Source of the DNA: Palsa-504 sp963818225
GTDB lineage: Bacteria > Actinomycetota > Actinomycetes > Streptosporangiales > Streptosporangiaceae
NCBI GenBank assembly: GCA_963818225.1
Contig: CAWFRO010000006.1
Coordinates: forward strand, 682,001-746,000
DNA length: 64,000 nucleotides
Direction of reading: 5' to 3'
The notes below the pieces were generated by a model that ran no database searches, was not told the DNA's origin, and saw only the letters and a list, made by a program, of their open reading frames with translations. Every line of letters begins with the position of its first letter. The stretch's first letter is position 1. Shown in pieces: positions 16,622 through 25,116 of the stretch. The translations under genes and the position numbers were made by a program.

Positions 16622-17539
16622 ATGCGCTCTGCCCGTCACATCCTTGTCGTCAACTCCCGAAGCGTCTACCAGCCGGTGTTCGTGGTGGGCGCGCCGCACT
16701 CCGGAGCGGACCTCATCGGCCGCGCACTGAAGGCGTCCCGGACTTTTCACCTCACCATGGGGCAGCCCAGCGTGCTGCGGGTGGTCTACGCGTTCGCCCG
16801 GCGCCCGTCCATGCACCAGGGCCGGACTCAGGCCGCCGCCACGGTCATCAGGGACGCCTTCGCGCAGGGCTGGCGGGTGACCCCGCACAGCTGCCTGGAA
16901 TGCGGCCGCGAGTGCCGGGCGGCAGGCGGCCTGGCCGCCGATGCCGTGGGGCCGTGCGCTGAGGTCCGGGGGCTGGAGAGGTTCGGCGACGCGAGCCCGG
17001 ACCTGATCTACTGCGCGGAGGCCCTTACCTACGCGTTCCCCGGCGCGCGGATCGTCCAGGTCATCAGGGACGGGCGGGACGTGGCGGCCAGCATGCTGGC
17101 CGACCCGGTGGTCATGGCCTGGTTCCGGCCGAGCTTCGTGAACGTGGACACCGAGTTCCCCAACCCGTTCTTCGGCATCGAGTCGGAGGAGGACCGGAAG
17201 ATCTGGCCCGACCTGTCGCCCGCCGCCCGCTGCGCGCTGCGCTGGCGCTGGTCCGTCCGCCTGGCCGCGAGATTGCACCAGAGCCTGCCGGCCGGCCAGC
17301 TGAAGACGATCAGGTACGAGGACCTGCTGAGCAAGCCGGACGAGGCCGTGGCCGAGCTTTCCCGGTTCACCGGGGCCGCCGTTCCGGCGGCCGAGATCCG
17401 CGATGTGGCCCGCACCTCCCGGCAGCGCGAGCGCCTGCGCAAGCGGGCCGCGCCGCCGCTCGATGAGGAGGATGCGGCCCAGATAGACAGGCTGGCCGGC
17501 GAGGAGCTCCGCCGCCTCGGCTACGCCCTCCCGGGCTGA
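16622..17539 (+). CDS. sulfotransferase family protein
   Basis: Predicted PAPS-dependent sulfotransferase, about 305 residues. The 5'-phosphosulfate loop is VVGAPHSGADLIGRAL (residues about 20-35), related to the GxPRSGTT motif of the Sulfotransfer_3/1 families. The 3'-phosphate-binding Arg/Ser segment is seen in RIVQVIRDGRDVAASML, and IRYEDLLSKPDEAVAELSRF is the conserved C-terminal helix region. Four Cys cluster at CLECGRECRAAGG and could bind metal. ATG 16622 is used; an alternative ATG at 16553 would overlap the glucosidase gene by 26 bp. The acceptor molecule is unknown. Confidence 0.8.
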   Translation: MRSARHILVVNSRSVYQPVFVVGAPHSGADLIGRALKASRTFHLTMGQPSVLRVVYAFARRPSMHQGRTQAAATVIRDAFAQGWRVTPHSCLECGRECRAAGGLAADAVGPCAEVRGLERFGDASPDLIYCAEALTYAFPGARIVQVIRDGRDVAASMLADPVVMAWFRPSFVNVDTEFPNPFFGIESEEDRKIWPDLSPAARCALRWRWSVRLAARLHQSLPAGQLKTIRYEDLLSKPDEAVAELSRFTGAAVPAAEIRDVARTSRQRERLRKRAAPPLDEEDAAQIDRLAGEELRRLGYALPG

Positions 17540-17559
17540 CCGCGCCCCACCCGGTGAGC

Positions 17560-18189
17560 TTACGGGCGCAGGCCGCGCAGCACGACGGACAGGGCCAGGC
17601 GGCCCAGCGGCGTCGAGCCCGGCGGCCGGCCGATGGCCGCGCCGCGGCGGGCCCCGAACAGCACGGCGTACAGGAGGATGACGGCCAGCGACTCGGCGGG
17701 CTCATCATCCCTGATCTCCCCGCGCAGCTGGCCCTCCGCCAGCACCGCGGCGGTGGCCGGAACGGGCGGCGAGACATCCTCGCCGAGGAACTCGGTCAGG
17801 TGGCCCGGGTGACCGAGCACGTAGAGCATCATCCTGCCCCGCAGCGGGGCCGACGCCGTGACCTCGACGGCAGCGCGGAACAGCGCGGTGAACGCCGCGT
17901 CGAGGACCATCTCGGTCTCCTGGCCCGCCGCCAGGCCCGCGGCCGTCGCGGCCGCGTAAGCCCGGCAGACCTCGGCGGCCGCGTCGAGCAGCACGTCTTC
18001 CTTGGCCGGGAAGTAATGGAAGAAGGTCCCCCAGCTGACTCCCGCGGCGGCCACGATGTCCTCGACCCGGGCCGCGTCCAGTCCCACCTCGGCGTATTCG
18101 GCCATGGCCGCCTCGTAGAGGCGGCGCCGGGTGGCCACGGCCCGGCGCTGCCGCGGAGCCGGCCGGGGGGCCCTGGGCGGGGAAATCAT
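17560..18189 (-). CDS. TetR-family transcriptional repressor
   Basis: Dimeric DNA-binding repressor of 209 residues. The TetR helix-turn-helix is at about residues 22-65 (TRRRLYEAAMAEYAEVGLDA, VEDIVAAAGVSWGTFFHYFP, AKEDVLL); the C-terminal helical domain binds an unknown ligand. The gene is divergent from the ABC exporter pair at 18276-22020, with an 86-bp gap, so it most likely represses that exporter and itself. A direct repeat ACCGATACCGAT at 18240-18251 in the gap is the best operator candidate. It converges on the sulfotransferase gene with a 20-bp gap. Confidence 0.92.
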   Translation of the reverse strand: MISPPRAPRPAPRQRRAVATRRRLYEAAMAEYAEVGLDAARVEDIVAAAGVSWGTFFHYFPAKEDVLLDAAAEVCRAYAAATAAGLAAGQETEMVLDAAFTALFRAAVEVTASAPLRGRMMLYVLGHPGHLTEFLGEDVSPPVPATAAVLAEGQLRGEIRDDEPAESLAVILLYAVLFGARRGAAIGRPPGSTPLGRLALSVVLRGLRP

Positions 18190-18239
18190 TTCACCTCCGG
18201 CCGGATGCCTGGTTAAGCTGCCATGAGCACGATCTTAGT

Positions 18240-18251
18240 ACCGATACCGAT
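18240..18251. promoter_or_regulatory. candidate TetR operator
   Basis: Two head-to-tail copies of ACCGAT in the short divergent gap between the TetR gene and the ABC exporter genes, followed by the small palindrome GATTCAAATC (18248-18257). Placement upstream of both starts fits a shared operator. It is inferred from position and repetition only. Confidence 0.4.
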
Positions 18252-18275
18252 TCAAATCAGTTTCAGGAGCTGATC

Positions 18276-20183
18276 GTGATCGTGATCGTTGCGGTGCGGG
18301 GGATTCCGGGCACGCTGCGGCGGCGGCTGACCGCCTCGCCGCGGCTGCGGGTGCTCCGCCTGCTGCGGGAGACGAGCCCGGGGCTGCTGGTTATGCTGGG
18401 GCTGTTTATCGCGGCCGACGGGTTCCTGCCCATCCTGGCCCTGGTGGCCCTGGGCCGGGCGGTCGGCCGTATCCCGGCCGCGGTGACGGACGGGCTCGGC
18501 TCGCCGGCCGGGTACTCCCTGCTGATCGCGCTCGCGGTCGGAACGGCGGCATACGCGCTGTCGTTGCTGCGCTACCCGGCCGAGGACCTGCTGTCGGCGC
18601 ACACCTCGGCGGCGATGTCGGCAGGCCTGCAGCGGCGCCTGGCCGGGGCCGTCTGCGCTCCGGCCGGGGTCGAGCACCTGGAGGATTCCGCGGTGCTCGA
18701 CCAGCTGTCCGCGGCGAGCGGCGAGCTGTCGACGTCGCGCCCGGCGGACGCGCCGATGGCCCTGGCTAGCGCCCTCGGCGACCGGCTCGGCGGGTTCCTG
18801 GCGTGTGTGGTGCTCGCCACGTTCCGCTGGTATCTCGGCGTGGCGTTCTTTATCGGCTGGTCGCTGCTGCGGCCGCCGCTGCGCCGGCTGCTGGCCGAGC
18901 GAGCCCTGCTCGTCCGCCGGGCGGCGCCGGAGCTGCGGCACAGCTGGTACTACCTGGGCTGCGCTTACCGGCCCGCGTTCGCCAAGGAGATCAGGGTGTT
19001 CGGGCTGGGGCGGTGGGTCCTGGGCAGGCACCGGGATAAGTGGCTGGCGGGTATGGAACCCCCGTGGCGGGAGATGCGCCGCTTCAGGAACCGGGCCCTG
19101 CTGTTCGGCCTCGGCGTCGCCGCGATGTACCTGGCCGGCGCGGGTGCGGTGGCGCTGGCGGCCTGGCACCACGACATCGCGCTGGGGACGGTGGCGGTCA
19201 TGCTGCCCATGCTGCCCTCCACCATGCAGGTGGGCGGGGTGAGCTACGCTGACGTTTCACTCGAGCAGATGCTCGCCGCCGTGCCGGATCTCGATGAGCT
19301 GGTGGCCCGGCTGCGCGATCCGGGCACGGCCAGCGGCGGGGCCCCCGCCGATGGCCGGCCGGGCCGGGCCATCCGGTTCGAGTCCGTGGCCTACCGGTAC
19401 CCGGGCGGCCCGCCCGTGTACGAGGGCCTGGAGCTGGAACTGACCGCCGGGCGGTCACTGGCCCTGGTGGGCTCCAACGGCGCGGGCAAGACCACCCTGG
19501 TCACCCTGCTGGCCCGGCTGCGCGAGCCGGCGGGCGGCCGGATCACCGTGGACGGCATCGACCTGCGGGACCTTGACGCCCGCTCGTGGCAGCGCCAGGT
19601 GGCCGTGGTGAACCAGGACTTCGGCCGTTATCCGCTGACCGCACGGGAGAACATCGCCTTCCGGGACCTGACCGCGGACGGCGTCAGCGGCGATCTCGAC
19701 CAGGCCGCGCTGGAACGGGCCGCGGCTCAGGCCGGCGCGCTGGAGTTCATCCGCGCGCTGCCGCGCGGGTGGGACACCATCTGCGCGCCGGGCTACCGCG
19801 ACGGCACCGACCTGTCCGGCGGCCAGTGGCAGCGGATCGCCCTGGCTCGCGCGCTCTACGCGGCCCTGAAAGGGGCGCGGGTCCTGGTCCTCGACGAGCC
19901 GACGGCCCAGCTGGACATCCGGGCCGAGGCGGCGTTCTACGACCGGTTCCTGGACCTTACCGCCGGCCTGACCACCGTGGTCATCTCGCACCGGTTCGCC
20001 ACCGTCCGCCGGGCCGAGCGGATTGCCGTGCTCGACCAGGGGCGCATCACCGAGCTGGGCAGCCACGACGAGCTGCTCGCGGCGGGTGGCAGCTACGCCG
20101 AGATGTTCACCATGCAAGCCGCCCGCTTCGCCGGGCAGAGCGCCCAGGGCGCCCGGGCAGGCCGGGCCGGGGCCAATGACTGA
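18276..20183 (+). CDS. ABC exporter, fused permease-ATPase (first half)
   Basis: Half-transporter of 635 residues: about six membrane helices (to residue about 330) followed by an ATPase domain. Walker A is GSNGAGKTTLVTLL (about residue 397), the signature LSGGQWQRIALARAL and Walker B VLVLDEPTAQLD. The signature with GGQWQR is common in exporters of lanthipeptide and other natural-product clusters. GTG 18276 follows AGGAG at 18265-18269. The next gene starts inside its last codons (ATGACTGA overlap), so the two probably form a heterodimeric exporter under the divergent TetR. The substrate is unknown, and no precursor peptide or biosynthetic enzyme is adjacent. Confidence 0.9.
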   Translation: MIVIVAVRGIPGTLRRRLTASPRLRVLRLLRETSPGLLVMLGLFIAADGFLPILALVALGRAVGRIPAAVTDGLGSPAGYSLLIALAVGTAAYALSLLRYPAEDLLSAHTSAAMSAGLQRRLAGAVCAPAGVEHLEDSAVLDQLSAASGELSTSRPADAPMALASALGDRLGGFLACVVLATFRWYLGVAFFIGWSLLRPPLRRLLAERALLVRRAAPELRHSWYYLGCAYRPAFAKEIRVFGLGRWVLGRHRDKWLAGMEPPWREMRRFRNRALLFGLGVAAMYLAGAGAVALAAWHHDIALGTVAVMLPMLPSTMQVGGVSYADVSLEQMLAAVPDLDELVARLRDPGTASGGAPADGRPGRAIRFESVAYRYPGGPPVYEGLELELTAGRSLALVGSNGAGKTTLVTLLARLREPAGGRITVDGIDLRDLDARSWQRQVAVVNQDFGRYPLTARENIAFRDLTADGVSGDLDQAALERAAAQAGALEFIRALPRGWDTICAPGYRDGTDLSGGQWQRIALARALYAALKGARVLVLDEPTAQLDIRAEAAFYDRFLDLTAGLTTVVISHRFATVRRAERIAVLDQGRITELGSHDELLAAGGSYAEMFTMQAARFAGQSAQGARAGRAGAND

Positions 20184-22020
20184 GCGCGGGCCGGCCCGCA
20201 GCGTGCGGAGCGGGCTGATCCGCCAGCTGCGGCGGCTGGACCTCCTGTTCGGCACTGCGTGGCGGGCCGCCCCGCTGCTGGCCACCGAGTGCGTGGCGGC
20301 GGCGGTCGGCTCGGCGTTGCTCATGCTGGCCTACCCGCTCGGCTTCCGCGCCATCGTGGACGGGGCCGCCGGTCATCACCCCGGCCGGATCGTCACCGGC
20401 CTGATCATCACGGCCATCGCTTTTCCTGGCGGCTGGGTGCTGCAGCTGATCGGCGCCACGCTCAACGCGAAAATGACCGACCTCACCAACCTGAGCCTCA
20501 GCCTGCGGATCGGCGACCTGACCTGCGAGGCCCCGTTCCTGGAGCACTTCGAGCGGCCTGAGTACCTGGCCGAGATCGACACGCTGCGCGAACGGCGCCG
20601 GACCCTGGCCGGCGCGCCTGCCCAGACTTTGGGCCTGGTCCGCTCCGGAATCCAGTTCGTCGGCGCGGCCGTGCTGCTCGCCCTGGTCTGGCCGCCTCTG
20701 CTCGTAGTCCCGCTCCTCGCCGTCGCGCCCGCGCTGGCGGACCGGCAGGCGGCGCGGGTGGAGAAGCGCTCCGATGACGACCTGGCCGACCGGCGGCGGC
20801 TGCTCGATGACTTGTTCTCGCTGGCCTCGACGGCCGCCCCGGCCCGGGAGCTGCGCACCTTCGGGGTGACCGACGGGCTGCTGGCCCGGCATGCGCGGCT
20901 CGGCGACGAGGTCAACCGCAAGGCGCTGCGCGCGGCGCACGTCGCCGCCGCGTGGGAAGCGGCGGGCTGGATCCTGTACGCGGCCGGTTTCGGCACCGCG
21001 ATCGCGGCCCTGGTCCTGCGCGCCGCGCACGGCCAGGCCTCCCCCGGCGCCGTGGTTGAGGTAGTCAGCCTGCTGCGGCGCGCCCAGCGCCAGGTGACCG
21101 GGGCCAGCACCAGCGCTGGCTCGTTCGCCACCGCGGCCGCCACCGCCGACCGCCTGCTCTGGCTGGAAGACTACGTAGCGGACCTGCGGCTCGATGCGGG
21201 CGAGGCCAGGCCCGCCGCCCTGACCGGCGGCATCGGCCTCGATCACGTCAGCTTCACCTACCCTGGCCAGGACACCCCGGCGCTGACCGACATCTGCCTC
21301 ACGCTGAAGGCCGGCTCCACCGTCGCGGTGGTGGGCGAGAACGGTGCTGGCAAGTCGACCCTGATTAAACTGCTGACCGGCATGTACCGCCCGACCGCAG
21401 GCCGGATCACGGTCGACGGTCGGGATCTGGCCGGCATCAGCCCCGGCCGCTGGCGCGAGGCCACGACCGGCGCGTTCCAGGATTTCGTCCAGTTCGCCAT
21501 GTCGCTCGGCGACGGGGTGGGCGCCGGCGACCTGCCCCGGATCGGCGACCACGACGCGGTGCTCAGCGCCATCGGGCGGGCCGGCGCGGGCGAGCTGGTG
21601 GAGGGAGGCGGCCAGTCCGCAGCGCTGGGGCTGGACACCCTGCTCGGCCCGTTCATCGGCGGCCGGGCGCTGTCCGGCGGCCAGTGGCAGCGGCTGGCCC
21701 TGGCCCGCGGCCTGATGCGGGAACGGCCGCTGCTCATCGTCCTGGACGAGCCGACCGCCAGCCTGGACGCCCCCAGCGAGGCCGCCTTGTTCGCCAGCTA
21801 CCGCGAGGCGGCGCACGGGACGCAGGCGGCGGACGGGTCAGGGGTAGGGACGATCACCGTGCTGGTCTCGCACCGGTTCGGCACCGTGCACATGGCGGAC
21901 CAGATCATCGTGCTGGACGGCGGCCGCGTCGCGGAGTCCGGCGATCACCAGCAGCTGATCGACCGGGGCGGCATCTACGCCGAGCTGTTCGCCCTGCAGG
22001 CCGCGGGCTACCGCCCTTAG
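20176..22020 (+). CDS. ABC exporter, fused permease-ATPase (second half)
   Basis: Partner half-transporter of 614 residues. The membrane domain (about residues 30-320) includes LLATECVAAAVGSALLMLAY; the ATPase has Walker A GENGAGKSTLIKLL (about residue 387), signature LSGGQWQRLALARGL and Walker B LLIVLDEPTASLD. The start ATG 20176 overlaps the upstream stop by 8 bp, implying translational coupling and equimolar subunits. An insertion of about 15 residues precedes the D-loop His (YREAAHGTQAADGSGVGTIT). Export of a hydrophobic or peptide compound is inferred from family; self-protection against a toxic metabolite is one possibility given TetR control. Confidence 0.9.
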   Translation: MTERGPARSVRSGLIRQLRRLDLLFGTAWRAAPLLATECVAAAVGSALLMLAYPLGFRAIVDGAAGHHPGRIVTGLIITAIAFPGGWVLQLIGATLNAKMTDLTNLSLSLRIGDLTCEAPFLEHFERPEYLAEIDTLRERRRTLAGAPAQTLGLVRSGIQFVGAAVLLALVWPPLLVVPLLAVAPALADRQAARVEKRSDDDLADRRRLLDDLFSLASTAAPARELRTFGVTDGLLARHARLGDEVNRKALRAAHVAAAWEAAGWILYAAGFGTAIAALVLRAAHGQASPGAVVEVVSLLRRAQRQVTGASTSAGSFATAAATADRLLWLEDYVADLRLDAGEARPAALTGGIGLDHVSFTYPGQDTPALTDICLTLKAGSTVAVVGENGAGKSTLIKLLTGMYRPTAGRITVDGRDLAGISPGRWREATTGAFQDFVQFAMSLGDGVGAGDLPRIGDHDAVLSAIGRAGAGELVEGGGQSAALGLDTLLGPFIGGRALSGGQWQRLALARGLMRERPLLIVLDEPTASLDAPSEAALFASYREAAHGTQAADGSGVGTITVLVSHRFGTVHMADQIIVLDGGRVAESGDHQQLIDRGGIYAELFALQAAGYRP

Positions 22021-22111
22021 CACCCTGGCCGCCCCGAGCCCGGGCGGCAGATGCGCTGTCTTGCGGGTCCGCAGTGCCCAGCACTGCCTTACGGTTGATC
22101 GGCGAGCGCGG

Positions 22112-22594
22112 TCATCGGTCCCCTGGTGATGATGCCGAGATTCCGCGGGCGCGGGCCGCTTCCATAATCTCGGGATGCCCGAGGCGCCAGGTGACGTTGA
22201 GGTTGACCCGCACCAGCTTCCAGCTGCCGCGCTCGCGCACGAGCCGGTTCCGGTAATAGCCGCCGACCGTGTAGTAGGACTCCGGATCCTCGGGATCGAA
22301 CACATGGTGGGCGCGCACGTACATCGTGATCTGCGCGCTGTCGCCGTCCAGCTCCACCAGCGGATTCGACATCATGTGCTGCGTCGCGGCGAGGCCCCCG
22401 AACAACGGCTTCATCCCGGCCACCCAGTCATCAGCCGCCACCGTCACCGGTGCCAGCCCCGGGTCATAGCTCGAGAAGTCGATTTCGACCTCGTCGGCGA
22501 ACAACGAGCGGTACATCGCCCAGTCACGAGTGTCGACTCCGGTGGCATACCGGTACACGCACTCGGCGACGGCTAGCTTGTCCTCTGCGCTCAC
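22112..22594 (-). CDS. SnoaL/NTF2-like protein
   Basis: Cytoplasmic 160-residue protein of the SnoaL_4/NTF2-like cone-shaped fold. Diagnostic segments are KLAVAECVYRYATGVDTRDW at the N-terminus (the CxxxYxxxxDxxDW pattern), FADEVEIDFS, HHVFDPEDPES and the C-terminal VNLNVTWRLGHPEIMEAARA. Members include polyketide cyclases, dehydratases and hydroxylating-dioxygenase small-subunit relatives; many have no assigned activity. It is flanked by two unrelated ABC exporters. The function here is unknown beyond a probable small-molecule-binding pocket. Confidence 0.87.
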   Translation of the reverse strand: MSAEDKLAVAECVYRYATGVDTRDWAMYRSLFADEVEIDFSSYDPGLAPVTVAADDWVAGMKPLFGGLAATQHMMSNPLVELDGDSAQITMYVRAHHVFDPEDPESYYTVGGYYRNRLVRERGSWKLVRVNLNVTWRLGHPEIMEAARARGISASSPGDR

Positions 22595-22719
22595 GCGAAC
22601 GCGTCCTCTCGCACTTCTCGGTCGTCACCGACTTAGTGCGCCCGATTGGCCCCGATCAGCAATAACTGTAGCCCCGCGAGATCTCAGCAGCGGCGGGCCA
22701 GTACCCGGTGCCGGGAAGA

Positions 22720-24618
22720 TCAGGCCGCCTGGTCGGCGAACTGGGTGTGGTACAGGTCGGCGTACAGGCCGCCGGAGGCGAGCAGCTCAGAATGCGTGCC
22801 GCGCTCGGCGATCCGGCCGTCGCTGACGACCAGGATCTGATCGGCTTCCCTGATGGTGGACAGCCGGTGCGCGATCACCAGCGAGGTGCGCCCGGCGAGC
22901 GCGCTCTTCAGCGCGTGCTGCACGGCCACCTCCGACTCGGAGTCCAGGTGGGCGGTCGCCTCGTCCAGGACGACCACGGAGGGCGCCTTCAGCAGCAGCC
23001 TGGCCAGGGCCACGCGCTGCTTCTCGCCGCCGGACAGGCGGTAGCCGCGGTCGCCGACCACGGTGTCCAGCCCGTCCGGCAGGCTGGTGACCAGGTCCCA
23101 GATCTGGGCCGCCTCGCACGCCTCGATGAGCTCGAGCTCGGTGGCCTCGGGCCGCGCGTAGGTCAGGTTGGCCCGGATCGTGTCGTGGAACAGGTGCGCG
23201 TCCTGGGTGACCACGCCCACGACCTCGTGCAGCGATTCCAGCGTGACGTCCCTGATGTCATCGCCGCCGACCCGCACCGCGCCCTCGTCCGGGTCATACA
23301 GCCGCGCCGCCAGCGCGGTGATCGTGGTCTTACCGGCGCCCGACGGGCCGACCAGGGCGGTGAGCTGGCCGGACGGTGCGCGGAAGCTCACATCGTGCAG
23401 GACCCCGGCCGCGCTGCTCGGGCGTTCGGGCACCGTCCGCGCGATCGACTCCAGCGAGGCCAGCGAGACCTCCGACGCCGACGGATAGCGGAACGACACG
23501 TGATCGAACTGGATCTCCGGCGCGGCCTGCTCCCCGCCGTTGCCGGGCACCAGGGCAGGCAGCACCGCGGCGTCGGGACGGTCGGCGACCAGCGGCTTGA
23601 GGTCCAGCACCTCGAAGACCCGGTCGAAGCTGACCAGCGCGGTCATCACGTTGATCTGCACGTTGGACAGCGACGCGATCGGGCCGTAGACCCGGCCGAG
23701 CAGCTGGGTCAGCGCGACGAGCGTGCCGATCTGCAGGACGCCGTCGATGACCAGGGTGCCGCCCAGCCCGTAGACCACGGCGGTCACCAGCGAGGTCAGC
23801 ATGGTGAGCGAGACGAAGAACACCTGCCCGTACATGGACTGGACCACGCCGATGTCACGGACCCGCGCGGCCCGCTGAGAGAACAGCGTCGTCTCGTCCC
23901 GGGGGCGGCCGAACAGCTTGACCAGCATCGCGCCCGCCACGTTGAAGCGCTCGGTCATGGTCGAGCCCATCTCGGCGTTGAGCTGCATCGACTCGCGGGT
24001 GAGGCGCTGGAGCCTGCGGCCGACCAGCCGGGCCGGCAGCAGGAACAGCGGGATCAGGGCCAGCGCGATGACGCTGACCGTCCAGGACAGGTAGAACAGC
24101 GCGACCAGGATGGCGACCAGGGACAGGATGTTGGACAGCACCCCGGACAGGGTGGAGGTAATGGCCTGCTGGGCGCCGACCACGTCCCCGTCCAGGCGGC
24201 TGACCAGCGACCCGGTCTGGGCCCGGGTGAAGAACGCGATGGGCTGCCGCTGCACATGATCGAACACCTCGGTCCGCAGGTCGTAGATGAGGCCCTCGCC
24301 GATCCGGGCGGAGAACCAGCGGATCACGAAGCTGAGCCCGGCGTCGAAGAGGGCGACCGCGGCGACGGCGATCGCGAGCCCGATCACGATCGCGTCGTCG
24401 TGGCCCAGGATGCCGCGGTCAATGATCGCTCCCAGCAGCAGCGGGTTGACGACGGTGATCACCGCGTCGACCGAGGTGGCCAGCAGGAAGACGATGAGGT
24501 GGAGCCGGTACGGCCGGGCGTAGCGGGCGATCCGGCGGACCGTGCCGGGCTTGATCTTCTGCTTGGTGACGCTGGGATCCATCCGGAATCCGCGTCCCAT
24601 CACGGGATGGCCGTACAT
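22720..24618 (-). CDS. ABC exporter, fused permease-ATPase (MsbA-like)
   Basis: Homodimer-type ABC exporter of 632 residues. Six membrane helices lie between about residues 40 and 320 (LHLIVFLLATSVDAVITVVN and others), and the ATPase domain is in the C-terminal third. Walker A is VGPSGAGKTTITAL (about residue 423), signature LSGGEKQRVALARLL, Walker B SVVVLDEATAHLD and the H-loop LVIAHRLSTIREAD. An inserted Ala/Pro-rich linker (near residue 350-380) joins the two domains. It is transcribed leftward from ATG 24618 and has no partner gene. Exporters of this branch carry lipids or drugs; the substrate is not predictable. Confidence 0.92.
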   Translation of the reverse strand: MYGHPVMGRGFRMDPSVTKQKIKPGTVRRIARYARPYRLHLIVFLLATSVDAVITVVNPLLLGAIIDRGILGHDDAIVIGLAIAVAAVALFDAGLSFVIRWFSARIGEGLIYDLRTEVFDHVQRQPIAFFTRAQTGSLVSRLDGDVVGAQQAITSTLSGVLSNILSLVAILVALFYLSWTVSVIALALIPLFLLPARLVGRRLQRLTRESMQLNAEMGSTMTERFNVAGAMLVKLFGRPRDETTLFSQRAARVRDIGVVQSMYGQVFFVSLTMLTSLVTAVVYGLGGTLVIDGVLQIGTLVALTQLLGRVYGPIASLSNVQINVMTALVSFDRVFEVLDLKPLVADRPDAAVLPALVPGNGGEQAAPEIQFDHVSFRYPSASEVSLASLESIARTVPERPSSAAGVLHDVSFRAPSGQLTALVGPSGAGKTTITALAARLYDPDEGAVRVGGDDIRDVTLESLHEVVGVVTQDAHLFHDTIRANLTYARPEATELELIEACEAAQIWDLVTSLPDGLDTVVGDRGYRLSGGEKQRVALARLLLKAPSVVVLDEATAHLDSESEVAVQHALKSALAGRTSLVIAHRLSTIREADQILVVSDGRIAERGTHSELLASGGLYADLYHTQFADQAA

Positions 24619-24726
24619 GACCAGGGAAACTCCCCTGAGGCCGCAGTTCGTTCCCGTGCCGGGCCCGAACGCTCTCAGCTCGCAGCGAACCCGCGGTGCG
24701 GAGGGGCCAGCGCCATGCCCTCAGCG

Positions 24727-24948
24727 CTATGACTTGCTTTTGGCGCTGCGGGTCGCGCCGCCTCGCCCGCGCAATGTCCCTCCGGTCTCGGTGAGAATCC
24801 GGTGGACGAACCCGTAGGAGCGCCCGGTCGAGACGGCCAGGTCACGGATGCTCTCGCCATTGTCGTACCGCTTGCGGAGAAGCGTCGCCAGCTTGGCGCG
24901 ATCCGCGCCGGTCACCCGCGTGCCTTTCTTGAGACTCGTGTCGGTCAC
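24727..24948 (-). CDS. small helix-turn-helix protein, conserved in actinomycetes
   Basis: Seventy-three-residue basic protein. GTG 24948 is chosen because AAGGAGG lies 5 bp upstream (24954-24960); the open frame extends further upstream but without coding support. The core ATLLRKRYDNGESIRDLAVS followed by TGRSYGFVHRILTETG is a helix-turn-helix, and the tail TLRGRGGATRSAKSKS is Gly/Arg/Lys-rich. This short HTH protein with the RGRGGATR ending is widespread in streptomycetes and relatives, in my recollection as an uncharacterised conserved protein. A nucleoid-associated or regulatory role is plausible but unproved. Confidence 0.75.
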   Translation of the reverse strand: MTDTSLKKGTRVTGADRAKLATLLRKRYDNGESIRDLAVSTGRSYGFVHRILTETGGTLRGRGGATRSAKSKS

Positions 24949-25116
24949 TTGCACCTCCTTGTCCGCGATAGTGAGCACAGGGTTACTGATCTCCCTCGCA
25001 ATGATCATGCATGACCGGAGGATTGACCAGCCGGATGGGCGCAAATGATCACTATTTTTATCGGGCCCGGTCACGAACACAGGCTTTGCCGGCCGAGGCA
25101 CTAGGCAAAGAGGTAT

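Noticed and set aside
20107..21816. 569-codon leftward frame over the second exporter half
   Set aside because: Shadow of the ABC exporter; no family resemblance.
22708..24732. 674-codon rightward frame
   Set aside because: Antisense to the MsbA-like exporter, whose Walker and signature motifs are intact.
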